DNA of 64,000 bases from Myxococcales bacterium (GTDB lineage: Bacteria > Myxococcota > UBA727 > JABDBI01), in assembly GCA_023248545.1 (NCBI GenBank), contig JAHFEF010000006.1, positions 27,103 to 91,102 of the forward strand. The letters run 5' to 3'. Position numbers and translations under genes: made by a program. This document shows positions 57,673 through 64,000 of this stretch, in pieces. The notes beneath the pieces are model-generated. The model saw only the letters and a program-made list of their open reading frames with translations. It was not told the origin of the DNA and did no database searches. How positions within the stretch are numbered: the first letter of the stretch is position 1; each line of letters begins with the position of its first letter.

Positions 57673-58230
57673 ATGAATAAAATAAATATGTTTATTTTTG
57701 TTTGTACATTCAGTTGTTTTGTTACTGCTCAACCACCTCAACCCTCGTTCAGCTCGATAAGTAACGCCACAAATGTGACGACTCATCACACGATTATTCC
57801 AAGTAGTGTGACAGCGGAAGCAAACACTGTCGTGTGCAGTAATACGGGTGTTTCCACCGTGAATTCGCCCACTCTAAAACCCCCATTAGGCATACAGGCC
57901 GCTGCACTCTTCTGTCAAATACTTCCTTATGGAATGGTATTTAAAGAAGCTAAAGAAGCTGATGCTAAAGGACAATATAGAACTGCAATAGTAACGTATG
58001 CTTACACAGTACTTCCAAATGTTTTTTGGGGACTTTATGCATACTACTCAAATGACATTTACGTTGCTGCCACTACTTGGGGGCTTGCTTCATATGCCAC
58101 AACCCTGATCCTGTGGAAATATCAACACTGGTTGGGGTTGAAATGGCGAAACGACGGAACGACGCCAGACACCGGATACCGCTTGTTTGTGCCCGCCGCC
58201 AATCCCCTTGGTAATGTCAACTCTGTTTGA
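57673..58230 (+). CDS. Secreted or membrane protein, unknown
   Basis: 185 residues. Signal peptide MNKINMFIFVCTFSCFVTA, a Ser/Thr/Asn-rich linker, then a hydrophobic C-terminal half with two or three membrane helices (LGIQAAALFCQILPYG, VLPNVFWGLYAYY, AATTWGLASYATTLIL). A promoter and an AGAGG site are visible. No family recognised; the build is like that of the 3.2-kb and 42-kb genes. Confidence 0.6.
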   Translation: MNKINMFIFVCTFSCFVTAQPPQPSFSSISNATNVTTHHTIIPSSVTAEANTVVCSNTGVSTVNSPTLKPPLGIQAAALFCQILPYGMVFKEAKEADAKGQYRTAIVTYAYTVLPNVFWGLYAYYSNDIYVAATTWGLASYATTLILWKYQHWLGLKWRNDGTTPDTGYRLFVPAANPLGNVNSV

Positions 58231-58465
58231 ATAAAATGGTTGGGTCCAGAAACCTGTCCAGCGAAGAGCGGCTTGTTCCCATCTTTTCAGCCATCTTACT
58301 CTTGGTCAGGACATTTTCCTTCATGGCTTGCTCGATTTGCCAAGCAAGAACTCGCTTGATCGCTACTGCTTCAACCTCAACAAGAGTTCCATCTTGCAGT
58401 AAAAGATCGGGGCGTCTTTTCGGTTTTCTTAATCAAAGCATGCAGCAAGACCATATCCCCAGCAG
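58217..58465 (-). pseudogene. Fused remnant of a HigBA-type module
   Basis: On the minus strand the reading MVLLHALIKKTEKTPRS matches the C-terminal end of a Gp49-like toxin. After a frame change come the antitoxin-type blocks VEVEAVAIKRVLAWQIEQAM and KMAEKMGTSRSSLDRFLDP. The antitoxin helix-turn-helix ends early at 58217. The toxin N-terminus and the gene junction are missing, so a deletion joined the two genes. The plus-strand frame over the same bases is not a gene. Confidence 0.75.
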
Positions 58466-58698
58466 CGGTTTGTTGTGTCGATCGACTCAGTCACGCTTTT
58501 AGAAAAATTCAAATTTCGATGGCTTTTTAAAACGAGCTTGTTTTAGCATGGACTCTTCTTGCAGATGCATGGTGCATTTGCAAGCAAGCCGCCTTCTCCG
58601 CCACAGCCAAGTTTTGGAGAAGACGGCAGCCACTTAGGCCGAAAAACAAATTAGTTTCTCGGCCTCAACTTGTCAAACCCTGACAGGAGCGAGAACTG
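58460..58698 (+). promoter_or_regulatory. Conserved structured leader of the winged-helix gene, copy A
   Basis: 239 bases, nearly identical to 62734-62974. Three stems: CTTCTCC/GGAGAAG (58593-58622), AGGCCGA/TCGGCCT (58636-58665) and TGTCA/TGACA (58671-58685), the last just before the GGAGCGAG ribosome site. Differences between copies fall mostly between stems 1 and 2. It may be a regulatory RNA leader or part of a mobile unit. Confidence 0.5.
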
Positions 58699-59142
58699 AT
58701 GTCTGAACGAGCTCAAAAGATTTTAACCTGGTTACAGAATCAAAACAGCACAGAATTACCCATTCGCCAAGCCACACTCGCTGAAGAATTTCAGTGCTCG
58801 CGCAGAACCATTGGCAGAGCACTCAAAGAATTAAAAGAAGCCGGACTGCTCGTCGATTTGAACCAGCGTCATCAAAACAGGTGCAAGATCTATCGGGTGG
58901 AAGTTCCGCAGAAAGAGGGTCTGACGCCTGAAGCTCAACGACAATGGGATTTCTTCGGACACATATTTAAAGCGGTCTTTAAGCGCGTCGATGAGGAAAA
59001 ATTGAAAGCGTATTACGCCAAAGCAACATGGAACTTAGAGGGCATCACAGACATCCATCAGCTGTATAGAAAAACGTTTGATGGGATGTATGCGCTCCCA
59101 GAGCTTGAGCCTCATCTGCCTTTATGGAAGAGGAAAGCGCTG
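58460..59142 (+). repeat. Duplicated cassette, copy A (leader plus winged-helix gene)
   Basis: 683 bases almost identical to 62734-63420. It begins CAGCAGCGGTTTGTTG in both copies and ends near AAGAGGAAASCGCTGT. A second homologous block (59225-59375 against 63848-64000) follows in both, so the cassette includes the secreted Cys protein gene. About 4.27 kb separate the copies. Confidence 0.85.
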
Positions 59143-59148
59143 TCATAA
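58699..59148 (+). CDS. Winged-helix DNA-binding protein, copy A
   Basis: 149 residues. The N-terminal winged helix is clear: IRQATLAEEFQCSRRTIGRALKELKEAGLL as short blocks, with a following wing around NRCKIYRVEV. The C-terminal 80 residues (FGHIFKAVFK, then YYAKATWNLEGI) are helical and unknown. It has the look of a mobile-element regulator or replication-type protein. GGAGCGAG precedes the ATG. A near-identical copy lies at 62975. Confidence 0.75.
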   Translation: MSERAQKILTWLQNQNSTELPIRQATLAEEFQCSRRTIGRALKELKEAGLLVDLNQRHQNRCKIYRVEVPQKEGLTPEAQRQWDFFGHIFKAVFKRVDEEKLKAYYAKATWNLEGITDIHQLYRKTFDGMYALPELEPHLPLWKRKALS

Positions 59149-59274
59149 CGCTATCCCAAGAATCTTTCAGCTATGCAATTTTTTTCGACTCAGGAAAATA
59201 GCACCCGCATGAAAGGTGAAAGAAGAAAGGGGTCCGCTATCGGCTTTAAACAGGCCATTGAAAAAGGCAGGAGA

Positions 59275-59685
59275 CTAATTCGACCGATTAGTGCCAGAAG
59301 ATGCATAGACCTGCTCGGACACTTTATTTACACACTCCCCAAGACGGTAATAAAATTCCCGATTGATTTCAATCCCGGTCGGTTTCTTCCTCGTCAATAA
59401 ATCATCGGAACCCCTGAGACCTTCGATCACACATTGTTTCTCTATTCTCTGGCAGGAAGCTTTGTCGCGTATCATCCCCCAGGGTAGAATATCAAAAGTC
59501 ATCACACAGCGCTGAGCCTTGAAATCACATTGAAGGGTTTTGAAAATATAATCAGAATCACTTTCACACCAAGTATCTCCACATAAATCATCGATGTAAC
59601 GCAAGAGGTCCTTTTCATCTTGCTCCAACAACGACTGGCAAAACAGGCTTGGCGCAAATAGAAAAATAATAATTGCAAACTTCAC
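59275..59685 (-). CDS. Small secreted Cys-containing protein
   Basis: 136 residues from GTG 59685: signal peptide KFAIIIFLFAPSLFC, then a soluble domain with seven or so cysteines (DDLCGDTWCESD, LQCDFKAQRC, SCQRIEKQC). It is probably periplasmic or exported and disulfide-bonded. An upstream TTG at 59724 is a weaker start choice. A second copy of its 3' end lies at the right edge of the window (63900-64000). No family recognised. Confidence 0.6.
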   Translation of the reverse strand: MKFAIIIFLFAPSLFCQSLLEQDEKDLLRYIDDLCGDTWCESDSDYIFKTLQCDFKAQRCVMTFDILPWGMIRDKASCQRIEKQCVIEGLRGSDDLLTRKKPTGIEINREFYYRLGECVNKVSEQVYASSGTNRSN

Positions 59686-59849
59686 AGCACCAGAGCAACC
59701 ATCGAGCCGTCCTACCCATGCCAATTGAATCTAAAACTCGATTGCCGTGGTCAATAGGCCCTCCAGGCTCGCAACCTTGAGCTTCCACTCCACATCGCCA
59801 TTTCCGTTTCGTTTCGCCGTTTGGATGACTAGAACCATATAGATTCTAA
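59686..59849. other. Non-coding stretch before the phosphatase fragment
   Basis: No frame with recognisable product. Several stop codons occur in all frames near 59815-59850. It may be the decayed 5' part of the phosphatase gene that follows. Confidence 0.3.
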
Positions 59850-60062
59850 GATTTTAAAACGAGATCAAAGCTTAAACCTTGCAAAAGTGGTGTTGGCAGA
59901 AGTGCAACGGTTGTGGCGGCTTATTTCGTTAAAAATGGCGATATGAGCCCTGAGCAAACAGCGCAGTATCTTTTTATCATATGGCTGCGCTTAAAGCTTG
60001 GGCTACCTGGCGGGATAATTTTTGACCCAATTTGCTGGCAGCCCCAAAAAGGCTATGGCTAG
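59850..60062 (+). pseudogene. Fragment of a tyrosine/dual-specificity phosphatase
   Basis: An open stretch of 70 codons with no start codon, closed by TAG at 60060. It contains CKSGVGRSATVVAAY (Cys at 59880), the CxxGxGRS phosphate-binding loop of protein tyrosine and dual-specificity phosphatases, followed by DMSPEQTAQYL, the usual next helix. The His normally before the Cys is Pro, and the N-terminal domain with the general-acid Asp is missing, so it is probably dead. It ends six bases before the ATG of the cyclin-kinase gene. Confidence 0.6.
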
Positions 60063-60068
60063 TCTGTG

Positions 60069-62024
60069 ATGAAATCTCAGTTGTTTTTTGTTCTATTCTC
60101 AATCAATTTAATTGCAGGCAGCTCGGCTGTTTTGGCTCGACGACCTGTTCAAATTGCTCAAGATATTGCCTGTGCGATTTCGAATACTTGGAATTCTTTC
60201 ACGAAGCCAGTTCAACGTGAATTGGTTCGAGAAGACCAGGTAGAAGATCCGTTTCTGAGATCTTGGTTGGGTCAATCACTCAGCAAAGAAAAAGCGCTTA
60301 AAAAACTCGAAGAGCTTGAAATGCTCATGGAGCGAGATGGTAGATTATCGCGCCGTGAAATAGCTCTTTTGGAGTACTTGAGGTACTATTTTTCGAGTCA
60401 TTCTTCAGGTGCTTATCCAGCGGAGTCTATTAAAGCAGCTGGTGTTTCATTGCCCGGCGGCATTCTTCAAGCACCATCGAGAACGGCACAAGAATCTGCA
60501 GAGCCAGCAGAACAAGCACAGGCTGGCTCATCGGGCCAACCTGTTCAAGGGCCTGTGTTCAAGGTACTTCACAAGGTCTTGAAGAATCTAAGTAATGAAG
60601 AGTTTGAAAGTCTACTGAATGTTTTTGATCCGGGAAGCTATCGTCCACAACATCAAATGACTCCTCAAGAAAATCAAATTCATAGGATGCAAGCCTTTGT
60701 CATATTTGATGTTTGTGAACAAGTATTGAGTGAGATATTGAATAAAAATTTTCAGATGAATGAAACTTATTGCACCGAAGGAGTTTCTGCCAGCTCAGCT
60801 TGGGTTGCTCTGATGTATGTAAACCGCTTCTTGGTAAGAAATCAGAACTTTCAATTAACTGAACAAGGTTTGAATCAACTTTTTTCGGTTGCTTTATTGA
60901 CAGCAGCCAAGATTCAAGAGTTTTCTTACCCTGACAGTAAAAAATTTATATGGCTATCTCAGAACATAGAAGATTTAGAAAAGAAATTTTATGAAGGAAT
61001 TGGTTTTGATTTCCGGGTAGATCTTCGAGAGACCGAAGAACTTCTCAAAAAGATTCGTCAAGAAGAGAGTCCTATGGAATATGTGTCAGATAAGAAGACT
61101 GAACTCAGAAATTTCAATGGAACAGAATATTCGAAAGGTAAGCGTTTAGGCTTAGGAACCTTCTCTAATGTCTGTATTGCTCAAGACTCAAAAAGTGAAA
61201 AATATTATGCTGTGAAATCTATTACAGCTCAAAGAGACCCAAGAAGTATTGATGGAAGTTTTGCTGTTGAAATTATGGTTCTGCTCAATGGGCATCCATC
61301 GATCGTTTCTCTTCAAGGAGTTTCTTTAAATAGTCTTTATCCAACATTGTTTTTGGAATACTGCTCTCAAGGAACATTAAAGGACATTTTTCGTCACAGA
61401 GAATTAACAGATCAAGAAATTAAAAAATGGATGCGACAGTTGCTGGAAGGCCTGGAACACCTCCATAAATTTGGATTCATGCATCGCGATATTAAACCAG
61501 AGAACTTGCTGGTGAATGAAGCAGGAGATCTTAAGATTGCTGATTTTGGTTCCGCCCGAGAGATCTTTAATGTAGTCGAGCAAAAACCACATCCTGTGGT
61601 AACAAGATGGTATCGAGCACCTGAACTATTGATGCTAGGAACTCGATATGGTCCTGAAATCGATGTGTGGAGTGCAGGTTGTATCTTCGCAGAAATGGTT
61701 CTTAGAAAGTCACTTTTCCATGGTGAAGATGACTCTAAAACTCTATTGATGATTTTTTGTTTATTGGGTGTGCCAACTTTGAAAAACTTTCCACTGCATC
61801 GAGAAACATATATGTTTTACAAATATTTAGCTGATTTAGAAAATATGTCTGCCACTGTTCCACGAAGTGAAATGACGAAAAGTTTTCAAACAACATGTCA
61901 AACCATTTTGAATAAATTAGGCCAAGATGGCTATAACTTATTAATGAGACTGTTGGTTTTGGAGCCATCGAGACGGATTACTGCAGCTTTGGCGTTGCAG
62001 GATCCTTATTTTCAAGGCCCTTAG
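60069..62024 (+). CDS. Exported single-chain cyclin-CDK-like protein kinase
   Basis: 651 residues. A signal peptide (MKSQLFFVLFSINLIAGSSAVLA) is followed by a helical region and an Ala/Glu/Gln linker (about 137-165). A cyclin-box-like domain lies at about 200-320, with ALMYVNRFLVRNQNF, FSVALLTAAKIQEF and FYEGIGFDFRV matching the Pho80/cyclin core. A CMGC-type kinase fills about 355-650. Its motifs are glycine loop GLGTF (361-365), Lys383, HRD 472-474, DFG 492-494, VVTRWYRAPE (APE 517-519) and DVWSAGCIFAEM. All catalytic residues are present. The CDK T-loop threonine position is Pro, so activation by a CAK is not expected. The GTG one codon upstream is an alternative start. Confidence 0.85.
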   Translation: MKSQLFFVLFSINLIAGSSAVLARRPVQIAQDIACAISNTWNSFTKPVQRELVREDQVEDPFLRSWLGQSLSKEKALKKLEELEMLMERDGRLSRREIALLEYLRYYFSSHSSGAYPAESIKAAGVSLPGGILQAPSRTAQESAEPAEQAQAGSSGQPVQGPVFKVLHKVLKNLSNEEFESLLNVFDPGSYRPQHQMTPQENQIHRMQAFVIFDVCEQVLSEILNKNFQMNETYCTEGVSASSAWVALMYVNRFLVRNQNFQLTEQGLNQLFSVALLTAAKIQEFSYPDSKKFIWLSQNIEDLEKKFYEGIGFDFRVDLRETEELLKKIRQEESPMEYVSDKKTELRNFNGTEYSKGKRLGLGTFSNVCIAQDSKSEKYYAVKSITAQRDPRSIDGSFAVEIMVLLNGHPSIVSLQGVSLNSLYPTLFLEYCSQGTLKDIFRHRELTDQEIKKWMRQLLEGLEHLHKFGFMHRDIKPENLLVNEAGDLKIADFGSAREIFNVVEQKPHPVVTRWYRAPELLMLGTRYGPEIDVWSAGCIFAEMVLRKSLFHGEDDSKTLLMIFCLLGVPTLKNFPLHRETYMFYKYLADLENMSATVPRSEMTKSFQTTCQTILNKLGQDGYNLLMRLLVLEPSRRITAALALQDPYFQGP

Positions 62025-62103
62025 GGCGTGTCCTTTCACATCATTCCCAATTGAAGCCCGGCTGCATCAGGATTTGAAACCAACTGGGAGTTGGAATGAG
62101 GCT

Positions 62104-62126
62104 CTTTTGGGGTCCCGAAAGAGCCC
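62104..62126 (+). terminator. Hairpin after the kinase gene
   Basis: GGCTCTTT and AAAGAGCC flank GGGGTCCC between the kinase gene and the next one, a possible weak terminator without a T-run. An upstream CCAACT/AGTTGG stem lies near 62080-62095. Confidence 0.35.
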
Positions 62127-62128
62127 AG

Positions 62129-62156
62129 TTGACTTATTTAAATATCGTATTAGAAT
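62129..62156 (+). promoter_or_regulatory. Putative promoter of the 62.2-kb gene
   Basis: TTGACT (62129-62134) and TAGAAT (62151-62156) are 16 bases apart. The predicted start falls at or just before the ATG at 62163, which would give a leaderless message. Confidence 0.5.
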
Positions 62157-62162
62157 CGAAAA

Positions 62163-62675
62163 ATGTCAAAAATGTTATCGACAATATTAATTTTTATGCT
62201 TTCTTTCGCGGCGACCTCGGTTATTGCTAATTCGAACTCAATAAATGAGGCTGATGAACTAGCCTGGGTTTTCTATGGTAATTTTAATAGAGTTTTTGAC
62301 TATGGTACACCACTAAATCGAGAGTTCAAAATTAAAGGCCTAGACGGATATATTCAAGAAATCAATTGTTTTGGCTACAGGGATGGAAATTTTCAGATTC
62401 GAATTAGATTTTTCAGAGAAAAACTTTCAGTGTTTTACAAACAACACCCGTCTTTTAAAAGTGACATAAAATATGCCGGTGAAATTGTTGATTATTTCGA
62501 GAATACTTACTGGGCATTTCCAGAACGATATACTTATTTTCTGAAGGTTTTTTATGATCACAATTTGATCCCTGGCTTTGTCTTAGATCGTATTTTCAAA
62601 GAAACAGGACTGGCAGATTTTCGTTTGAACGCGCCGACAAGCCTTTCGTTGCTCAAGAACGCGTCTGAATTTTAA
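62163..62675 (+). CDS. Small secreted protein, unknown
   Basis: 170 residues: signal peptide MSKMLSTILIFMLSFAATSVIA, then a soluble domain rich in aromatic and charged residues (WVFYGNFNRVFDYG, NCFGYRDGNFQIRIRFF). No cysteine pattern or membrane segment. It lies just after the cyclin-kinase gene with its own promoter. No family recognised; a co-secreted partner or separate effector is possible. Confidence 0.6.
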   Translation: MSKMLSTILIFMLSFAATSVIANSNSINEADELAWVFYGNFNRVFDYGTPLNREFKIKGLDGYIQEINCFGYRDGNFQIRIRFFREKLSVFYKQHPSFKSDIKYAGEIVDYFENTYWAFPERYTYFLKVFYDHNLIPGFVLDRIFKETGLADFRLNAPTSLSLLKNASEF

Positions 62676-62680
62676 ACCCG

Positions 62681-62758
62681 CTACACCAGTCTCCCCACAG
62701 TCGCCCGGTGAACCCCAAAGATGCGAGCAGCCTCAGCAGCGGTTTGTTGTGTCGATCG
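62681..62758 (-). pseudogene. C-terminal remnant of a serine resolvase/invertase
   Basis: On the minus strand, RSTQQTAAEAARIFGVHRAT then VGRLV and TAG match the helix-turn-helix tail of Hin/Tn3-type site-specific recombinases. Nothing of the catalytic domain is left. It overlaps the left edge of duplicated cassette copy B by about 25 bases, so a recombinase may have lain next to the cassette. Confidence 0.65.
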
Positions 62759-63420
62759 ACTCAGTCACGCTTTTAGAAAAATTCAAATTTCGATGGCTTT
62801 TTAAAACGAGCTTGTTTTAGCATGGACTCTTCTTGCAGATGCATGGTGCGTTTGCAAGCAAGCCGCCTTCTCCGCCACAGCCAAGTTTTGGAGAAGAACG
62901 GCGACCCATAAAGGCCGAAAAACAAATTAGTTTCTCGGCCTCAACTTGTCAAACCCTGACAGGAGCGAGAACTGATGTCTGAAAGAACTTACAAAATTTT
63001 AACCTGGTTACAGAATCAAAACAGCACAGAATTACCCATTCGCCAAGCCACACTGGCCGAGCAGTTCGGATGCTCGCGCAGAACCATTGGCAGAGCACTC
63101 AAAGAATTAAAAGAAGCCGGACTGCTCGTCGATTTGAACCAGCGTCATCAAAACAGGTGCAAGATCTATCGGGTGGAAGTTCCGCAGAAAGAGGGTCTGA
63201 CGCCTGAAGCTCAACGACAATGGGATTTCTTCGGACACATATTTAAAGCGGTCTTTAAGCACGTCGATGAGGAAAAATTGAAAGCGTATTACGCCAAAGC
63301 AACATGGAACTTAGAGGGTATCACCGATATCCATCAGCTGTATAGAAAAACGTTTGATGGGATGTATGCGCTTCCAGAGCTTGAACCTCATCTGCCCTTA
63401 TGGAAGAGGAAACCGCTGTT
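62734..63420 (+). repeat. Duplicated cassette, copy B
   Basis: 687 bases almost identical to 58460-59142, including the three-stem leader (62734-62974) and the winged-helix gene. In this copy a BrnT/BrnA remnant separates the gene from the second homologous block starting at 63848. Confidence 0.85.
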
Positions 63421-63427
63421 GCATTGA
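62975..63427 (+). CDS. Winged-helix DNA-binding protein, copy B
   Basis: 150 residues, differing from copy A at few positions (for example SERTYKILTWL against SERAQKILTWL, AEQFGCSRRT against AEEFQCSRRT). Same winged-helix N-terminus and unknown C-terminal domain. Several differences sit in the recognition region, so the two copies may bind different sites. It uses the same GGAGCGAG ribosome site. Confidence 0.75.
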   Translation: MSERTYKILTWLQNQNSTELPIRQATLAEQFGCSRRTIGRALKELKEAGLLVDLNQRHQNRCKIYRVEVPQKEGLTPEAQRQWDFFGHIFKAVFKHVDEEKLKAYYAKATWNLEGITDIHQLYRKTFDGMYALPELEPHLPLWKRKPLLH

Positions 63428-63460
63428 CATTTGTATGTACGCCTGTTAACATTCTAGTTG

Positions 63461-63625
63461 ATGAAGATTGATGGTTTCGATTGGGACTCTGCGAACTCAA
63501 TGAAGAACGAAAATAAGCATGGGATTTCCCGTGAGTCGATCGAACTGTTTTTTAAGGCGAGTCCTCGGATTGCGAAGGAGGTTTTAAAATATGAGCAAGC
63601 GTTTACCAAAAATGAAAACAGATGA
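63461..63625 (+). pseudogene. Truncated BrnT-type toxin
   Basis: 54 residues. IDGFDWDSANSMKNENKHGIS matches the N-terminus of BrnT ribonuclease toxins (FDWDxxKxxxNxxKHG). The core with the catalytic residues is deleted, and the rest, EVLKYEQAFTKNENR, is not toxin sequence. It overlaps the antitoxin start, preserving the toxin-first layout. Confidence 0.7.
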
Positions 63626-63845
63626 GGCTGTAAAAAACCTCTTATCTGGGGATATTAGCGATTATATTTCGTCACAGAATTTTTCGGTAGTATCTTTTGA
63701 ATTTGAAGCCAAAGACAAGAGTATTACTCTGCGTGTTTCGGAGCATTTGCTCAAAAAGATTCGGAACTTAGCAAAAAAACGTCATACGCCTTATCAGAAG
63801 GTGATTAGACAAGCGATTGAAAAGTTTATTCTTGAGGCAGCATGA
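63591..63845 (+). CDS. BrnA-like (CopG-type) antitoxin
   Basis: 84 residues. Blocks typical of BrnA antitoxins are DISDYISSQNFSVVSFEF, then DKSITLRVSEHLLKKIRNLAK, then TPYQKVIRQAIEKFI, a ribbon-helix-helix domain. GAAGGAGG precedes the ATG. The partner toxin is truncated, so it is an orphan antitoxin. The duplicated block with the secreted Cys protein starts right after its stop codon. Confidence 0.8.
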   Translation: MSKRLPKMKTDEAVKNLLSGDISDYISSQNFSVVSFEFEAKDKSITLRVSEHLLKKIRNLAKKRHTPYQKVIRQAIEKFILEAA

Positions 63846-63899
63846 AAGAAAGGGGTCCGCTATCGGCTTTATAAACAGACCATTGAAAAAGGCAGGAGA

Positions 63900-64000
63900 C
63901 TAATTCGACCGATTAGTGCCAGAAGATGCATAGACCTGCTCGGACACTTTATTTACACACTCCCCAAGACGGTAATAAAATTCCCGATTGATTTCAATCC
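63900..64000 (-). CDS. Partial second copy of the secreted Cys protein (C-terminus)
   Basis: The last 101 bases of the window match 59275-59375 nearly base for base, including the stop codon CTA (complement TAG) at 63900-63902. They would encode the C-terminal 32 residues (EINREFYYRLGECVNK and so on) of a second copy of the 59.3-kb protein, which continues beyond the window. Confidence 0.75.
   Translation of the reverse strand, partial: IEINREFYYRLGECVNKVSEQVYASSGTNRSN

Noticed and set aside
58227..58502. Plus-strand frame of 91 codons
   Set aside because: The opposite strand encodes clear toxin and antitoxin remnants; the plus frame has no family or ribosome site.

Overview
The window comes from a Gram-negative bacterium. 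Many products carry Sec signal peptides, several are outer-membrane beta-barrels, and there is a full rimP-nusA-ylxR-infB-rbfA-ligA block. It looks host-associated. Evidence includes a type III secretion ATPase with its stalk and ruler partners (28.8-31.4 kb), two secreted phospholipase-type enzymes (PLD and PI-PLC folds), a secreted ankyrin-type protein, an MFS carrier, many small secreted proteins without relatives I can name, and above all a secreted protein that fuses a cyclin-like domain to a CDK-like kinase (60.1-62.0 kb). The genome also carries mevalonate-pathway genes, a type-2 IleRS and a DabAB inorganic-carbon pump. I cannot name the taxon from the sequence alone.

Layout. 0-7 kb is accessory: FecCD permease, PLD, a dead IS5-like element, small secreted proteins, PI-PLC and peptide deformylase. 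Two pairs of exact direct repeats (25 and 33 bp) bracket inserted segments here. 7-20 kb is mostly housekeeping: SKI2-like helicase, SurA-like chaperone, NYN nuclease, porin plus metal-binding protein, FolE, YceD, MenA, SDR, a PLP trans-sulfuration enzyme and several unknowns, including a RecA-like protein without a Walker A motif. 20-28 kb holds an RRM protein, the translation and transcription factor operon, ligA and rnpB. 28-35 kb holds a Phd/ParE module, sctN-sctO-sctP, a phosphohexomutase, an Omp85 barrel and UbiG. 35-42 kb holds mevalonate kinase, HMG-CoA reductase, a CBS-less IMPDH, Alr, a domesticated Y1-transposase relative, an acyltransferase and an alcohol dehydrogenase. 42-45 kb is accessory again (ankyrin protein, decayed AbiE). 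44.7-53.3 kb holds ileS, the SulP-DabA-DabB operon and tRNA-Ser. From 53.3 kb to the end the sequence is a mosaic: GIY-YIG protein, lipoprotein, HigBA, a tRNA-Ser fragment, MFS carrier, toxin-antitoxin debris, two copies of a winged-helix gene with a structured leader, a phosphatase fragment, the cyclin-CDK protein and BrnTA remnants.

The strongest candidate for a new system is the 58-64 kb block. A phosphatase active-site fragment (CxxGxGRS) lies 6 bases upstream of an exported single-chain cyclin-CDK. Both sit between two copies of a duplicated cassette made of a winged-helix gene plus a secreted Cys-containing protein. With the secretion genes at 30 kb, this suggests an effector aimed at the eukaryotic cell cycle, which is inference. 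A second signal is a family of short palindromes with a 14-17 nt loop. They occur in rnpB, at the CCA end of tRNA-Ser, just downstream of it, and inside dabA.
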